48,824 bases of DNA from Deltaproteobacteria bacterium RIFOXYD12_FULL_56_24 (GTDB lineage: Bacteria > Desulfobacterota > Desulfobulbia > Desulfobulbales > Desulfurivibrionaceae), in the NCBI GenBank assembly GCA_001799285.1, contig MGTD01000033.1, positions 1-48,824 on the forward strand. Reading direction: 5' to 3'. Under the pieces are notes generated by a model. The model saw only the letters and a list, made by a program, of their open reading frames with translations. It was not told where the DNA came from and made no database searches. Positions 1-9,261 of the stretch are shown in pieces (position 1 is the stretch's first letter; each line of letters starts with the position of its first letter). Made by a program: the position numbers and the translations under genes.

Positions 1-87
1 GTTTGTTCGGGTGAATGGTCAAATTATTATTATTTGAATTTTTCTGGGATCATTTGCAAAAATTTCTTATTTTGCGTGAGCGCTTAC
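1..87. mobile_element. end of an IS66-like insertion element (rest lies outside the window)
   Basis: The interrupted regulator gene (88-984) loses its reading frame abruptly at 87/88. Read on the minus strand, the foreign side begins GTAAGCGCTCACG and is AT-rich, unlike the gene. IS66-family elements characteristically begin with GTAA and duplicate 8 bp of target. The transposase and the other end are not visible, so the family call is inferred from the terminus and from the abrupt loss of homology. The non-coding elements elsewhere in the window share the same GTAA start. Confidence 0.55.
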
Positions 88-984
88 AGTGCCTTTGCCC
101 ACCTCTTCCTCAAGGTTACGGTTGCTGGCCGCCAAAACGCGTGCGTCAACAGCAAGGGTTTCCTGCCCCCCAACCCGTTGGACCTCGTGTTCCTGCAAGA
201 CCCGCAGGAGCTTTGCCTGCATGCCCGGTGAGGTTTCGCTTATTTCATCAAGAAAGATGGTGCCGCCATTGGCTTGGACGAATTTCCCCTCCCGCCGCCG
301 GTCGGCTCCGGTAAAGGCGCCTTTCTCATGACCGAACAGTTCCGATTCCAGAAGATTTTCAACCAGAGCCGCACAGTTGACCTTGATAAAAGGCCCATTT
401 TTTCTGGTGCTGTTGTGGTGCAAAGCTGCGGCGATCAATTCCTTACCAGTGCCTGATTCTCCGGAAATAAGAACCGTTGCCTCAGTCGGCGCAACGTAGG
501 AAACCATTTCCATAAGCTCACACATCGGCTCTGAGCTGCCGATAATTCCCCCGGTATCCGTGGCCAATGTATTATTGTTGCGGCAATAATCCTTATTTTC
601 CTGGACCTGTCGATGATCCAGGGCATGGGTCAGGGTGAGTTTGAGCCGGTCAAAGTCAAGGGGTTTGGTCAGGTAATCGTGGGCGCCGATCTTGATGGCC
701 TCTACGGCCGCATCCACCGAAGAGTACGCCGTCATGATGACCACGGGGATGGCTGGATTGTAGGCGTGAATCTGCCGCAGAGCTTCAATGCCGTCCAACC
801 TGGCCATGCGGACATCCATGAGAATGGCATCAAAGGGCATGTTGTGGACCGCCTCTATGGCGGTGATTCCGTCATCCGCCTCTTCTACCTGCCAGCCCCA
901 CTGCATCAGCATGGTCTTCAGCATGATCCGATGGGTTTTGTCATCATCGACGATGAGAATGGAAACTGGGCGGTTTTTTTTCAT
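88..984 (-). pseudogene. NtrC-type sigma54 response regulator (ZraR/AtoC-like), truncated by insertion
   Basis: Starts at ATG 984. An N-terminal receiver domain (about residues 7-120, phospho-acceptor D57, T85, K107) is followed by a sigma54-activating AAA+ domain with Walker A GESGTGKE (175-182), the GAFTGA sigma54-contact loop (222-227) and Walker B with LDE (about 245-247). Homology runs up to the GKGT at residues 296-299, where family members continue with F-R-E-D-L. Here the frame instead enters unrelated sequence and stops at 67. The last third of the AAA+ domain (sensor II, R-finger region) and the Fis-type HTH are missing at this location, so the product should not bind DNA or activate transcription normally. 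A partner histidine kinase would be expected just outside the window. Confidence 0.85.
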
Positions 985-1121
985 TGCTGCCAGGCCTGGG
1001 ATAAAATTTTAGGCATTTTGTCGCCTGGAGTACGAGAAGGGCTTGACACTTTTGGGTAAAGTTGATAGATGCAGAGCATCGTTTAAAATACGAAAAATAT
1101 CGTTATCCTGCAAGGTATAAC

Positions 1122-1197
<76 letters not shown>

Positions 1198-1206
1198 TGG
1201 TAGCAA

Positions 1207-1239
1207 GGGTTTCCGGTCGGTTGACGGAAACTCTTTTTT
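1207..1239 (+). terminator. rho-independent terminator of tRNA-Thr
   Basis: GTTTCCG (1209-1215) pairs with CGGAAAC (1225-1231) around a 9-nt loop and is followed by CTTTTTTC. It lies 10 nt after the encoded CCA. Confidence 0.8.
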
Positions 1240-1875
1240 CATTCAACCTCGTTTTGTCCAACCCCTGTCCAGCTTTTATGTTTTTCCTTCTTGAACTTTA
1301 AATGACTTTTTTTGGGTTGGCCCACCAGATGAGCCCCGCCCTTGTAAGTCGTTTCTGTTCAATGTATCACTTTACACTCCCGACTCCATAGCTAGATAAA
1401 AGAACCAACCTCCGTATCTTCTCTGTCCATCTAAAGGCCAGGGTATCAAGCAGACGATCTAGCAGTTCTTTTTCAATGGCCTTGTGAGCTCCTTTTTAGA
1501 GTGGGATCTCGAAGTACCCCTGAATGGCCATTTAAACATACTATTTTACACCCTCCTTTCTTCTCGGCCCTGTCGTTCTTCTTTGGGGCCACCACGAGCA
1601 CGGCCTCGATTTCTTTCCCGCAACCCGAGCAGCGAGCAAAGATTGTGGAAAACATCATCCATTCCACGATGCATCCCTATTTCCTGAGAAAATCGCCGGA
1701 GGAACTTGAACACTTCCGGCCCCACTATCTGCACCATATGCAAATGCTCGCCGACTACTGTCTACGGGAATATATAGGAGTTGGCATGATCAACTGATGA
1801 GATTTCGTTAAATTTCTGGCATACTGTTTTGTAAAATTACTTCATCAATCCCTTCCTACCGCCCGATAAAGAGCC
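1240..1875. other. gene-poor stretch between tRNA-Thr and rarA
   Basis: I see no confident gene here. On the minus strand a short frame at 1473-1667 has a zinc-ribbon flavour and is listed separately. Immediately after it, in another minus frame (1367-1477, ATT start, AAGGAG-like site upstream), lies a 36-codon helix-like frame with LLDRLLDTLAFRW. A plus-strand frame at 1501-1797 overlaps both. The stretch may hold decayed genes. Confidence 0.4.
1473..1667 (-). CDS. possible small zinc-ribbon-like protein (uncertain)
   Basis: A 64-codon frame from GTG 1667. It contains CSGC near residue 13 and CKIVC-LNGH near residue 45, the spacing of paired metal-binding knuckles, and its first two thirds use GC-rich third positions as the neighbouring real genes do. 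There is no clear ribosome-binding site, and plus-strand frames overlap it. It could be a small regulator, the C-terminal relic of a larger protein, or chance. I do not recognise the family. Confidence 0.22.
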   Translation of the reverse strand: MEWMMFSTIFARCSGCGKEIEAVLVVAPKKNDRAEKKGGCKIVCLNGHSGVLRDPTLKRSSQGH

Positions 1876-3195
1876 ATGGCCCGACAACCTGCCCCACACA
1901 TCGCTCCCCTGGCAGAACGCCTGCGGCCGCAAACGATAGATGATTTTGTCGGGCAAAGGCAGCTGCTGGGAGAGGACAAGCTTCTTAGACGGCTCATCCA
2001 GCAGAAATACCTGCCCTCCCTGCTGCTCTGGGGGCCGCCCGGCACCGGCAAAACCACCCTGGCCCGAATTCTGGCCCAAACAACCGGCGCTGATTTTGCT
2101 TTTTTTTCCGCCGTACTCTCCGGGGTCAAGGAGATTCGGGAGATCGTGGCCCAGGCCCAGGCAGCCAAGGAAGAGCGCAACACCGCCACCATTCTTTTTG
2201 TAGACGAAATCCACCGCTTCAACAAAAGCCAACAGGACGCCTTTCTCCCCCATGTGGAAAGCGGCCTGCTGACGCTCATCGGTGCAACCACCGAGAATCC
2301 CTCTTTCCATGTTATCGCCCCGCTTCTTTCCCGGTGCAGGGTTCTGGTTCTTGAACCGCTAGGCCCGGATGATCTGCAGACCATTCTCCAGCGGGCCGTC
2401 ACGGACCAGGACCAAGGGCTGGGCTCTTGGCAGATTGCCTTGGAGCCGGAGGCTGCCGCCCACTTGGCCAGGATTGCCGACGGCGATGCCCGCAGCCTGC
2501 TGAACAGTCTGGAAATCGCCGCCAATCTCGCCGAACCCGATGCCACCGGCATGCGGCAAATAACCCTGGGCACGGTGGAAGAAGCCATCCAGCGCAAAAG
2601 CCTGCGCTATGATGCGAACGGAGAGGAGCATTACAATCTGATCTCGGCCCTGCACAAAAGCCTGCGGGACAGCGATCCGGATGGAGCCCTGTACTGGCTG
2701 TGCCGGATGCTCGCCGCCGGAGAGGAGCCCCTGTACGTGGCCCGCCGCTTGATCCGTTTCGCCTCGGAAGACATCGGCAATGCGGACCCCCAGGCCCTCT
2801 CGGTTGCCCTGAATGCCCGGAATTCCTATCAGACCCTGGGCAGCCCCGAGGGCGAACTGGCCCTGACCCAGGCCGCAACCTACCTTGCCACCGCCCCCAA
2901 GAGCAATGCCGTCTATGCCGCCTACAACACGGTGATGCACGACATCAGACGCACCGGCAGCCTGCCGGTGCCGCTCCATCTCCGCAATGCGCCAACCGCG
3001 CTGATGAAGGACCTTGGCTATGGCCAGGGCTATCAGTATGCCCACGATGACTCGCATGCCCTGGTGGACCAACATCATTTACCGGCTGAACTTGAAGGAA
3101 AGATCTATTATCAACCCACAAACCGGGGCTACGAAGCAGTCATCCGCGATCGCCTCGGCAAATGGCGGCAGCTGCTGCGAGATCGAAAAAAATAA
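1876..3195 (+). CDS. rarA: replication-associated recombination protein A (RarA/MgsA)
   Basis: A 439-residue clamp-loader-like AAA+ ATPase acting at stalled replication forks. The N-terminal ATPase has Walker A GPPGTGKTT (53-61), Walker B FVDEIHRF with the DEIH box at 110-113, and sensor 1 GATTENPSF. The C-terminal part carries the tetramerisation region typical of the family (SEDIGNADPQAL; YQYAHDD near the end). Length is normal for RarA/MgsA. The ATG lies 13 nt after a GATAAAGAG stretch. The selenoprotein cytochrome gene starts 26 nt downstream on the same strand, so the two are probably cotranscribed. Confidence 0.96.
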   Translation: MARQPAPHIAPLAERLRPQTIDDFVGQRQLLGEDKLLRRLIQQKYLPSLLLWGPPGTGKTTLARILAQTTGADFAFFSAVLSGVKEIREIVAQAQAAKEERNTATILFVDEIHRFNKSQQDAFLPHVESGLLTLIGATTENPSFHVIAPLLSRCRVLVLEPLGPDDLQTILQRAVTDQDQGLGSWQIALEPEAAAHLARIADGDARSLLNSLEIAANLAEPDATGMRQITLGTVEEAIQRKSLRYDANGEEHYNLISALHKSLRDSDPDGALYWLCRMLAAGEEPLYVARRLIRFASEDIGNADPQALSVALNARNSYQTLGSPEGELALTQAATYLATAPKSNAVYAAYNTVMHDIRRTGSLPVPLHLRNAPTALMKDLGYGQGYQYAHDDSHALVDQHHLPAELEGKIYYQPTNRGYEAVIRDRLGKWRQLLRDRKK

Positions 3196-3221
3196 CCGTT
3201 ACCACCGAGGCGCAGACCCCC

Positions 3222-4859
3222 ATGAACAAATCTACCGTTTTACTGCTTGCTCTCCTTATCTCGCTCACGCAACCCTTCACCGCGGAAGCGGCGGGGAAAA
3301 AAACGAACGGCGGTAACCCGCCTGCCGGCTTGCATGAGCTAACGTTTTTTTTCTCCAATGATGTCCGGGGGGAGACCGAGCCCTGCGGCTGAAAGAGCAA
3401 TCAGTTGGGCGGTCTGCCCAAGAAAGCACAACAACTGGTTGAATTGCGGGAGAAAAAAAACGGGGTGCTGGCTCTGGACAGCGGCGCCCTGCTTTTCAAG
3501 GAGGAAAAAATACCGCCGGACCAGGTCCAGCGACTCACTACCACGGCGAAGGGCATTGTCTCGGCATATAGCAAGATGTCTTTTGCCGCGCTCGGCGTTG
3601 CCAGGCAGGATCTTGCTGCGGGGCTGCCCTTTCTCCTAGCACTTCAGCAGAAATCAGACTTCCCCTGGCTGAGTGCAAACCTTGCCAGCCGCACTTCGGG
3701 CAAACCGTATTTCAAGCCGCACACCTTACTCACCATGGCCGGAATGAATCTCGCTGTTATCGGGCTTACCGGCAACCAGGGCACAAATGATCTACTGACG
3801 GAAAAAGACAATGCCGTAATACTTTCCTGGGAAGAGGTACTCCCCAAAGAGATTTCCCTGCTAAAAGGAAGGGCAGATATGCTGATCCTGCTTTCCAGCT
3901 TTCCGGCCGCAGTGAACAAAAAAATCGCCGAAAGGCATCCGGAGATCCATCTCATCCTGCAAAGCGGGAGCGCCTCCGGCAATCTGCCGCCGGAACTGAT
4001 CAACAACACCCTGATCACCCAAATTGAGCAGCAGGGAAAAGCCGTCGGCATCCTGGAGATACACTGGAACGCACAAACAAAAAAATGGGGAGATCCAAGC
4101 GCGGATAATCTGCTGCTGGATAAAAGAAAGGAGTTGGACCGCCTGGGGTGGCAGATAGGCCGCTACCGAAAAAACGGGGACCCGAAGGTTGCCTTCAAGG
4201 ATCAAGCCGATGTTCTCGCCGCATATGAGGCCCTGCTTACCCAGCGCCAAAGATTGGACCAGGAGATAGCCCGCCTGCTTGCAGAACAAAACGCCAGAAA
4301 TGCCAGCCGCGCTCAGTTCTCATCCTTCAGCTACCGCTTTGAAGCCATGCGGAAGGAACTCCCCGACAACCCGGCGGTTCGCGCCATTGTCGAGACCACC
4401 ACCAACGAAGTAAACCGGCTCGGCAAGCTAGCGGCCAAGGCCAGAGCCGCAACGCCCCTCGCTCAGAGCCAGGGGGTTTTCCCGGAGAATCATGCCGGAA
4501 GCACCGCCTGCCAGAACTGCCACGCCCCGCAGTTCAAGAAATGGCTCAACACCAGACACGCCTCCGCTTACACCACCTTGGAGCGCAAAGGGCAACCGTT
4601 CAATACTAAGTGCCTTCCCTGCCATGTAACGGGCGCTTTTGGCCAATCTGAAGAAATAGTGCTCACCCTGGCTGCTGACCTCCGTCAGGTTGGCTGCGAA
4701 ACCTGTCATGGCCCGAGCAGGCAGCATGCCGCCCGGCCACAAAGCGCCAAACCTAACCGGCCGACCAAGGATACCTGCCTGCGCTGTCACACCGCAGACC
4801 AGGATGATAATTTTATTTTTCCCGAGGCTCTTGCCCGCCTCCGCTGCGGCAATCCATGA
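3222..4859 (+). CDS. selenoprotein: exported UshA-like / tetraheme cytochrome c554-like fusion (UGA-encoded Sec57)
   Basis: One reading frame is interrupted only by TGA at 3390-3392. Read through, it gives 545 residues. Residues 1-25 are a signal peptide (hydrophobic LLLALLISL, then AEA). Residues 37-65 resemble the start of UshA-type metallophosphoesterase/5'-nucleotidase domains of respiratory bacteria, with SNDVRGETEPCG-[Sec57]-KSNQLGGLPK. From memory, relatives have a second Cys at this place (EPCGC). The UshA-like part runs to about residue 350 with a coiled stretch. The C-terminus is cytochrome c554-like with four CXXCH heme sites (430-434, 464-468, 492-496, 519-523). The same frame before and after TGA, normal codon use on both sides, the fixed Cys position and a SECIS hairpin all support recoding over a nonsense mutation. 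Likely periplasmic and redox-active; substrate unknown. ATG chosen because GAGG lies 11 nt upstream and the signal peptide follows. Confidence 0.88.
3390..3421 (+). promoter_or_regulatory. bacterial SECIS element directing Sec insertion at UGA 3390
   Basis: The UGA is followed after 18 nt by a five-base apical loop GGTCT (3411-3415), closed by a perfect 6-bp stem TTGGGC/GCCCAA (3405-3410 with 3416-3421). The E. coli fdhF SECIS has the same GGUCU loop and, as I recall the sequence, the same 18-nt spacing from its UGA; SelB reads this loop. The match was made by eye, without a covariance search. Confidence 0.88.
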
Positions 4860-4890
4860 ACGGCAGAACCTGAGACGCAGCAGGTCGCAC

Positions 4891-4936
4891 AAAAAAAGCC
4901 AAGGAGGAAGCTTTTTGCTCCCCCCTTGGCTTAAAA
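4891..4936 (-). terminator. terminator of the grpE-dnaK transcript
   Basis: An inverted repeat with AAGCCAAGG on one side and CCTTGGCTT on the other encloses a GC-rich inner stem. Read on the minus strand it ends in a run of seven T, 41 nt after the dnaK stop. On the plus strand it lacks a clear T tract, so it terminates the cytochrome transcript less obviously. Confidence 0.82.
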
Positions 4937-4976
4937 ATTCTCTCGATTATGGAAACGCTTACTGCCTGGCAGCTCT

Positions 4977-6878
4977 TTACTTCACTTCTTCAAAATCAGC
5001 GTCCACCACGTCATCGTCATCCTTCTTTGCCCCACCACCGGCCTGACCAGCGTCTTCCGCCGTCTTGTCCTTGGTCGCCTGGGCATACATCATCTCAGCG
5101 AGCTTGTGGGAGGCCTGGGTCAGAGACTCAAGCCCCTTCTTGATCGCCTCGACATCCTCGGACTCCATGAGCTTCTTAAGGCTGTCGATCTCGGCCTGCA
5201 CCTTGTTCTTGGTCTCGCTGTCAACCTTGTCGCTCAGATCCTTCATGCTCTTTTCCGTGGCGTAGATCATGGAATCGGCCTGATTCTTGGTTTCGACCAA
5301 CTCCTTGCGCTTGCGGTCCTCGTCGGCATGAGCCTCGGCGTCCTTCTGCATCCGCTTGATCTCCTCCTCGGAAAGGCCGCTGGAGGCGGTGATCCGGATG
5401 GACTGCTCCTTGCCGGTCCCCATATCCTTGGCGGAAACATGGAGAATGCCGTTGGCGTCGAGATCAAAGGTAACCTCGATCTGCGGCACCCCGCGCGGGG
5501 CAGGAGGAAGATCGGTCAGTTCGAAGCGGCCGATGGTCTTGTTGTTGGCCGCCATCTCGCGCTCCCCTTGGAGCACGTGGATGGAAACCGCGGGCTGACT
5601 GTCCGCCGCGGTGGAGAAAACCTGGCTCTTCTTGGTCGGGATGGTGGTGTTCTTCTCGATGAGCTTGGTCATCACCCCGCCCAGGGTCTCGATGCCGAGG
5701 GAGAGCGGGGTAACGTCGAGGAGCAGCACGTCCTTGACATCGCCCTTGAGTACCCCGCCCTGCACTGCGGCGCCGATGGCCACGACCTCGTCGGGGTTCA
5801 CGCCTTTATGGGGATCCTTACCGAAGATCTCCTTGACCTTCTCCTGCACCTTGGGCATCCGGGTCATACCGCCGACCAGGATCACCTCGTCGATGTCCGC
5901 CGCACTGATCCCGGCATCCTTCAGGGCAATCTGGCATGGTCTAACCGTGCGCTCAATCAGGTCCTCCACCAGCCCTTCCAGCTTGGCCCGGGAAAGTTTC
6001 ATCTGCAGATGCTTGGGCCCGGAGGCGTCCGCCGTGATAAAGGGCAGGTTGATGTCGGTCTCCATGGTGGTGGAAAGCTCCATCTTCGCCTTTTCCGCCT
6101 CTTCCCGCAAGCGTTGCAAGGCCATGTTGTCGGTGCGCAGATCAATGCCCTGATCACGCTTGAACTCATCAGCAATCCAGTTGACGATACGCATGTCGAA
6201 ATCTTCGCCGCCGAGAAAGGTATCGCCGTTGGTGGATTTCACCTCGAACACGCCGTCGCCGATCTCCAGCACCGAGACGTCAAAAGTGCCGCCGCCCAAG
6301 TCGAAGACAGCGATCTTTTCCTCACCTTTTTTGTCCAGGCCGTAGGCCAGGGCCGCGGCAGTGGGCTCGTTAATGATCCGCTGCACGTTGAGGCCGGCAA
6401 TCCGGCCCGCGTCCTTGGTGGCCTGGCGCTGGGAATCGTTGAAATACGCAGGTACGGTGATGACCGCCTCGGTAACTTCCTCACCCAGATACTCCTCCGC
6501 GGTCTGCTTCATCTTGGTAAGGATCATGGCGGAGATCTCGGCCGGGGTCATAACCTTAGCGTCAACCTCAACCGCTGCGTCGCCCTCCTTGCCGTTAACG
6601 ATCTTAAACGGGCTGATCTCGATACTCTTTTTCACTTCCGCATCGCTGAATTTGCGCCCGATAAGACGCTTGATCGCATGCAGAGTGCGGGTCGGATTGG
6701 TGACTGCCTGCCGTTTGGCAACCTGGCCCACCAGCCGCTCGCCGCTGCTGGAAAAAGCCACCACCGAAGGCGTTGTTCTGTTACCTTCCACGTTAGCGAT
6801 AACCTTGGGCTCGCCGCCTTCCATCACCGCGACACATGAATTTGTTGTCCCCAAATCAATGCCAATAATTTTTCCCAT
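4977..6878 (-). CDS. dnaK: chaperone DnaK (Hsp70)
   Basis: A complete 633-residue Hsp70. The nucleotide-binding domain opens with [11 protein letters not shown] (phosphate loop 1) and carries [10 protein letters not shown] (phosphate 2). The linker [13 protein letters not shown] near residue 390 joins the substrate-binding domain, which is followed by a helical lid and the acidic C-terminal tail ending in FEEVK. It folds client proteins in the cytoplasm with GrpE and a DnaJ partner. The ATG follows AAGGAG with an 8-nt gap. It lies 39 nt downstream of grpE and is probably cotranscribed with it; no dnaJ or hrcA is adjacent. Confidence 0.99.
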   Translation of the reverse strand: MGKIIGIDLGTTNSCVAVMEGGEPKVIANVEGNRTTPSVVAFSSSGERLVGQVAKRQAVTNPTRTLHAIKRLIGRKFSDAEVKKSIEISPFKIVNGKEGDAAVEVDAKVMTPAEISAMILTKMKQTAEEYLGEEVTEAVITVPAYFNDSQRQATKDAGRIAGLNVQRIINEPTAAALAYGLDKKGEEKIAVFDLGGGTFDVSVLEIGDGVFEVKSTNGDTFLGGEDFDMRIVNWIADEFKRDQGIDLRTDNMALQRLREEAEKAKMELSTTMETDINLPFITADASGPKHLQMKLSRAKLEGLVEDLIERTVRPCQIALKDAGISAADIDEVILVGGMTRMPKVQEKVKEIFGKDPHKGVNPDEVVAIGAAVQGGVLKGDVKDVLLLDVTPLSLGIETLGGVMTKLIEKNTTIPTKKSQVFSTAADSQPAVSIHVLQGEREMAANNKTIGRFELTDLPPAPRGVPQIEVTFDLDANGILHVSAKDMGTGKEQSIRITASSGLSEEEIKRMQKDAEAHADEDRKRKELVETKNQADSMIYATEKSMKDLSDKVDSETKNKVQAEIDSLKKLMESEDVEAIKKGLESLTQASHKLAEMMYAQATKDKTAEDAGQAGGGAKKDDDDVVDADFEEVK

Positions 6879-6917
6879 CTCATATTCTCCTTACCTAGCG
6901 GGCTTAAACACCCTCAA

Positions 6918-7463
6918 TTATTCTTCAACATTACCCTTTGAAACGACGACCTTGGCCGCCCGGATAAGTCTATCCTTAAACATGTATCCTTTCTGATATT
7001 CCTGCAAAATCTGATTCTCCGGTACTTCCACGCTGGGTTCCATGGCCACGGCTTCATGAAAATTCGGGTCAAAGGGTTGCCCCTCACCAGCCATGGGTTT
7101 CACCCCAAATCTTTCCAGGGTATTGAGCAGCCCCTTGCAAGTCATTTCCACCCCGGCCAGAAGAGCCCCAGCATCAGGAGAACACTTGCACTGCTCAACC
7201 GCACGCTCGAGATTATCAAGGGAAGGCAGAATCTCCCGAAGAATGGTTTCTTCCGCATACTTGAGCGATGTTTCCCGCTCACGCTGCATCCTTTTTCTGA
7301 AATTATCCTGCTCAGCCGCCAAGCGAAGCAGCTTGTCTTCCAGTTCCCGATTTTTTTCCAGAGCTTTTACCAGCTGAACCGAGAGGTCGCCCGCCTCGGC
7401 CTGGTCTTCTCCGAAGCCCTCCTGCTCAATACCATCTTCTTTGTTTTCTTCTTGTTCAGCCAC
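6918..7463 (-). CDS. grpE: nucleotide exchange factor GrpE
   Basis: Releases ADP from DnaK. With GTG 7463 as start the protein is 181 residues: an acidic N-terminus, a long coiled coil (about 35-90), then the conserved four-helix bundle and beta wing with AEQDNFRKRMQRE, LPSLDNLERA, PFDPNFHEAV and a C-terminal KGY-MFKDRLIRAAKVVVS. AAAGGAGA lies 5 nt before this GTG. The frame stays open further upstream to 7568, but that part has no family match. grpE precedes dnaK in the same direction. The usual hrcA gene is absent from this position. Confidence 0.96.
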   Translation of the reverse strand: MAEQEENKEDGIEQEGFGEDQAEAGDLSVQLVKALEKNRELEDKLLRLAAEQDNFRKRMQRERETSLKYAEETILREILPSLDNLERAVEQCKCSPDAGALLAGVEMTCKGLLNTLERFGVKPMAGEGQPFDPNFHEAVAMEPSVEVPENQILQEYQKGYMFKDRLIRAAKVVVSKGNVEE

Positions 7464-7564
7464 CCGTATCTCCTTTCCGGCACGATAAAACAGTGGGATT
7501 TCAAATCCAACTGTATCCCATTGCAATAACTTGATTTTTTCAAGCAGTCTTAATTTCGTTTTCA

Positions 7565-7593
7565 ACAATAAGTATGCTCTTTTTCATTGTCAA
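7565..7593 (-). promoter_or_regulatory. sigma70-type promoter of grpE-dnaK
   Basis: On the minus strand, TTGACA (7593-7588), a 17-nt spacer and TATTGT (7570-7565) precede the grpE start by about 100 nt. No CIRCE inverted repeat and no convincing sigma32 match were seen. The rest of the gap (7594-7968) holds the ppaC terminator and an 11-bp inverted repeat near 7930-7955. Confidence 0.5.
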
Positions 7594-7785
7594 GACAGCA
7601 GACGGAATTATCGATTACCAAAAGAGTCGGCCCCGCTGCGCAGGCCTGGCGGTAACTGTCTGTTTTTACGCATTGATGATGCGCCATTCCCCTGTCTTCC
7701 CGCTACGGCATTATTTAATGAATAACAAATTTTAAACTTCCACGTAGTTACCGACAATGCCAACAGCCGCGAACTTATTGGGTGC

Positions 7786-7829
7786 CAAAAAAAAAGGCCC
7801 TCGGACGAGAAATCCCGTCCGAGGGCCTA
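7786..7829 (-). terminator. terminator of ppaC
   Basis: A 14-bp arm AGGCCCTCGGACGG and its complement enclose a short loop. On the minus strand the hairpin is followed by a run of nine T. It lies about 140 nt after the ppaC stop, and a smaller hairpin (about 7930-7955) is interposed. Confidence 0.85.
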
Positions 7830-7968
7830 AAGAAAAACGAAACAACCTGAAAACTGATGGTCTCGTAAAAAAAGAAAAAAGTTACAGGTCCGAGACACAA
7901 AATAAAATGGTTACGCAGCGACAACCGTTGTAATCGCGGCTTTCTGCGATTACAATAAATTCAGTGCA

Positions 7969-8898
7969 TTAGCAGCCGAAAACCTTCTGCAACGGCGGAA
8001 CGGTCTGTTTCTTACGGCTCATCATGCCATCTATCCACATGGAGTTACCGGCAATCTTGCCGCCGAAAGCCTGCTCAATAACCGCTGGCTCGTCGGAAAC
8101 AACCAACAGATCGGTGCCTTCTTTCACAACATCGGTGAGCATGAACAATACGGAGTGACGGCCATCTTTCTTGAGATCCTCAAGAGCCTTGTACAGGTCG
8201 GCGCGAATGCCGGCAACCTGCTCAAGAGTGGCAAGCTCGAGCTGGCCGATGCCAACCTTCTTGCCGTTCATGTCGAAATCCTTGTAGTCACGGAAGACGA
8301 GATCCTTCATGGGGATACCGTCAATGGAAGACTTGGCCTTCAGCATCTCCATGAAAAGGGCATCGGTGTCGGCAACGCCGGCAATGTCCTTCAGCGCGGC
8401 AACCGCAGCCTTGTCAGGAGCGGTGCAGGTGGGGGACTTGAAGTTCACGGTGTCACTCAGGATGGCGGAAAGCATAGCGCCGGCAATATCCTTGGGTAGA
8501 GCGACATTGTTGTTCTTGAACATCTCATACAGCACGGTGCAGGTGCAACCAACCGGCTGGGCGTTGAACACGATGGGGTTGTTGGTGGTGATGTCCCCGA
8601 TCTTGTGATGATCAACAATGGCGACAACCTCGGCGTCCTTGATGTTTGCCGGCGCCTGCCCGATATCGCTGAAATCTACCAGGGCAACCTTCTTGCCCGC
8701 AGCGTCCATCATAGTCTGGGGGGCGGCCAGGCCAAAGTTTTTGAGAACCGTGGTGCTCTCGGGGTTCAGCTTGTCTGCCTCGATCTGCATGCAGGCAACG
8801 GCGTCAGTACCGGTCGCCTTCAAGTAATGGGCGTAAGCAATGGCGGCGGCAACGGAATCGGTATCGGGATTTGAATGGCCAACAACACAAACTGACAT
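7969..8898 (-). CDS. ppaC: manganese-dependent inorganic pyrophosphatase (DHH family II)
   Basis: A 309-residue cytoplasmic enzyme that hydrolyses pyrophosphate to two phosphates, pulling biosynthetic reactions (and sulfate activation, if this is a sulfate reducer) forward. Visible metal ligands: H8, D12 and D14 in HSNPDTDS, D75 in ALVDFS, and the DHH signature VDHHK at 95-99. The substrate-binding RKKQ is at 295-298 near the C-terminus. No CBS insert, so it is the short unregulated form. A strong AAGGAGG lies just before the ATG. Monocistronic, with its own promoter and terminator. Confidence 0.98.
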   Translation of the reverse strand: MSVCVVGHSNPDTDSVAAAIAYAHYLKATGTDAVACMQIEADKLNPESTTVLKNFGLAAPQTMMDAAGKKVALVDFSDIGQAPANIKDAEVVAIVDHHKIGDITTNNPIVFNAQPVGCTCTVLYEMFKNNNVALPKDIAGAMLSAILSDTVNFKSPTCTAPDKAAVAALKDIAGVADTDALFMEMLKAKSSIDGIPMKDLVFRDYKDFDMNGKKVGIGQLELATLEQVAGIRADLYKALEDLKKDGRHSVLFMLTDVVKEGTDLLVVSDEPAVIEQAFGGKIAGNSMWIDGMMSRKKQTVPPLQKVFGC

Positions 8899-8945
8899 GA
8901 TGATCCTCCTTAAAATTTTTTATTAAACCCAAAAACACCCTGTTA

Positions 8946-8976
8946 TGATTCCAGGGCAATGATCTCTCTGGAATCA
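8946..8976 (-). promoter_or_regulatory. hairpin in the ppaC 5' leader
   Basis: TGATTCCAG (8946-8954) and CTGGAATCA (8968-8976) form a 9-bp stem with a 13-nt loop about 48 nt upstream of the ppaC ATG. It could stabilise the mRNA or bind a regulator. No known riboswitch is recognised. Confidence 0.4.
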
Positions 8977-9036
8977 GAAAAAACAAGTTCGCTTCCTGCG
9001 GAATGCGCAACACTGCATGGCAACTAAAACTCGTAA

Positions 9037-9065
9037 AGAATAGTGCGATTAGGATAGAGAGTCAA
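9037..9065 (-). promoter_or_regulatory. sigma70-type promoter of ppaC
   Basis: TTGACT (9065-9060), a 17-nt spacer and TATTCT (9042-9037) on the minus strand predict a start near 9030 and a leader of about 130 nt. The remainder of the divergent gap to the response-regulator gene (9066-9261) shows no other feature. Confidence 0.5.
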
Positions 9066-9261
9066 GAAGAAAGACACCAAGCCGGAGACAATCATTTAGC
9101 GCCACACCTGATGAGGTAACCAAATGATTTCACCTGACAATTCAAACAAACCCTGGCCAACCCGGGTTTTGTCTTGCACCATAACATTTTTTTATGTAAA
9201 AATCCGGCAAAGACTTGAATTTCCCTTTACAGGCAAACCTGCCAACCGTTGAGCCAATCCC

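Noticed and set aside
3405-4859. Separate cytochrome gene starting at TTG 3405
   Set aside because: It would have no signal peptide, although heme attachment needs export; its frame continues the upstream one across TGA, and the SECIS sits at the supposed start.
5106-6839. 577-codon plus-strand frame
   Set aside because: Antisense shadow of dnaK, produced by GC-rich codons.
7500-7600. CIRCE or sigma32 heat-shock signals before grpE
   Set aside because: No CIRCE inverted repeat, and the only CTTGAAA lacks a matching -10.
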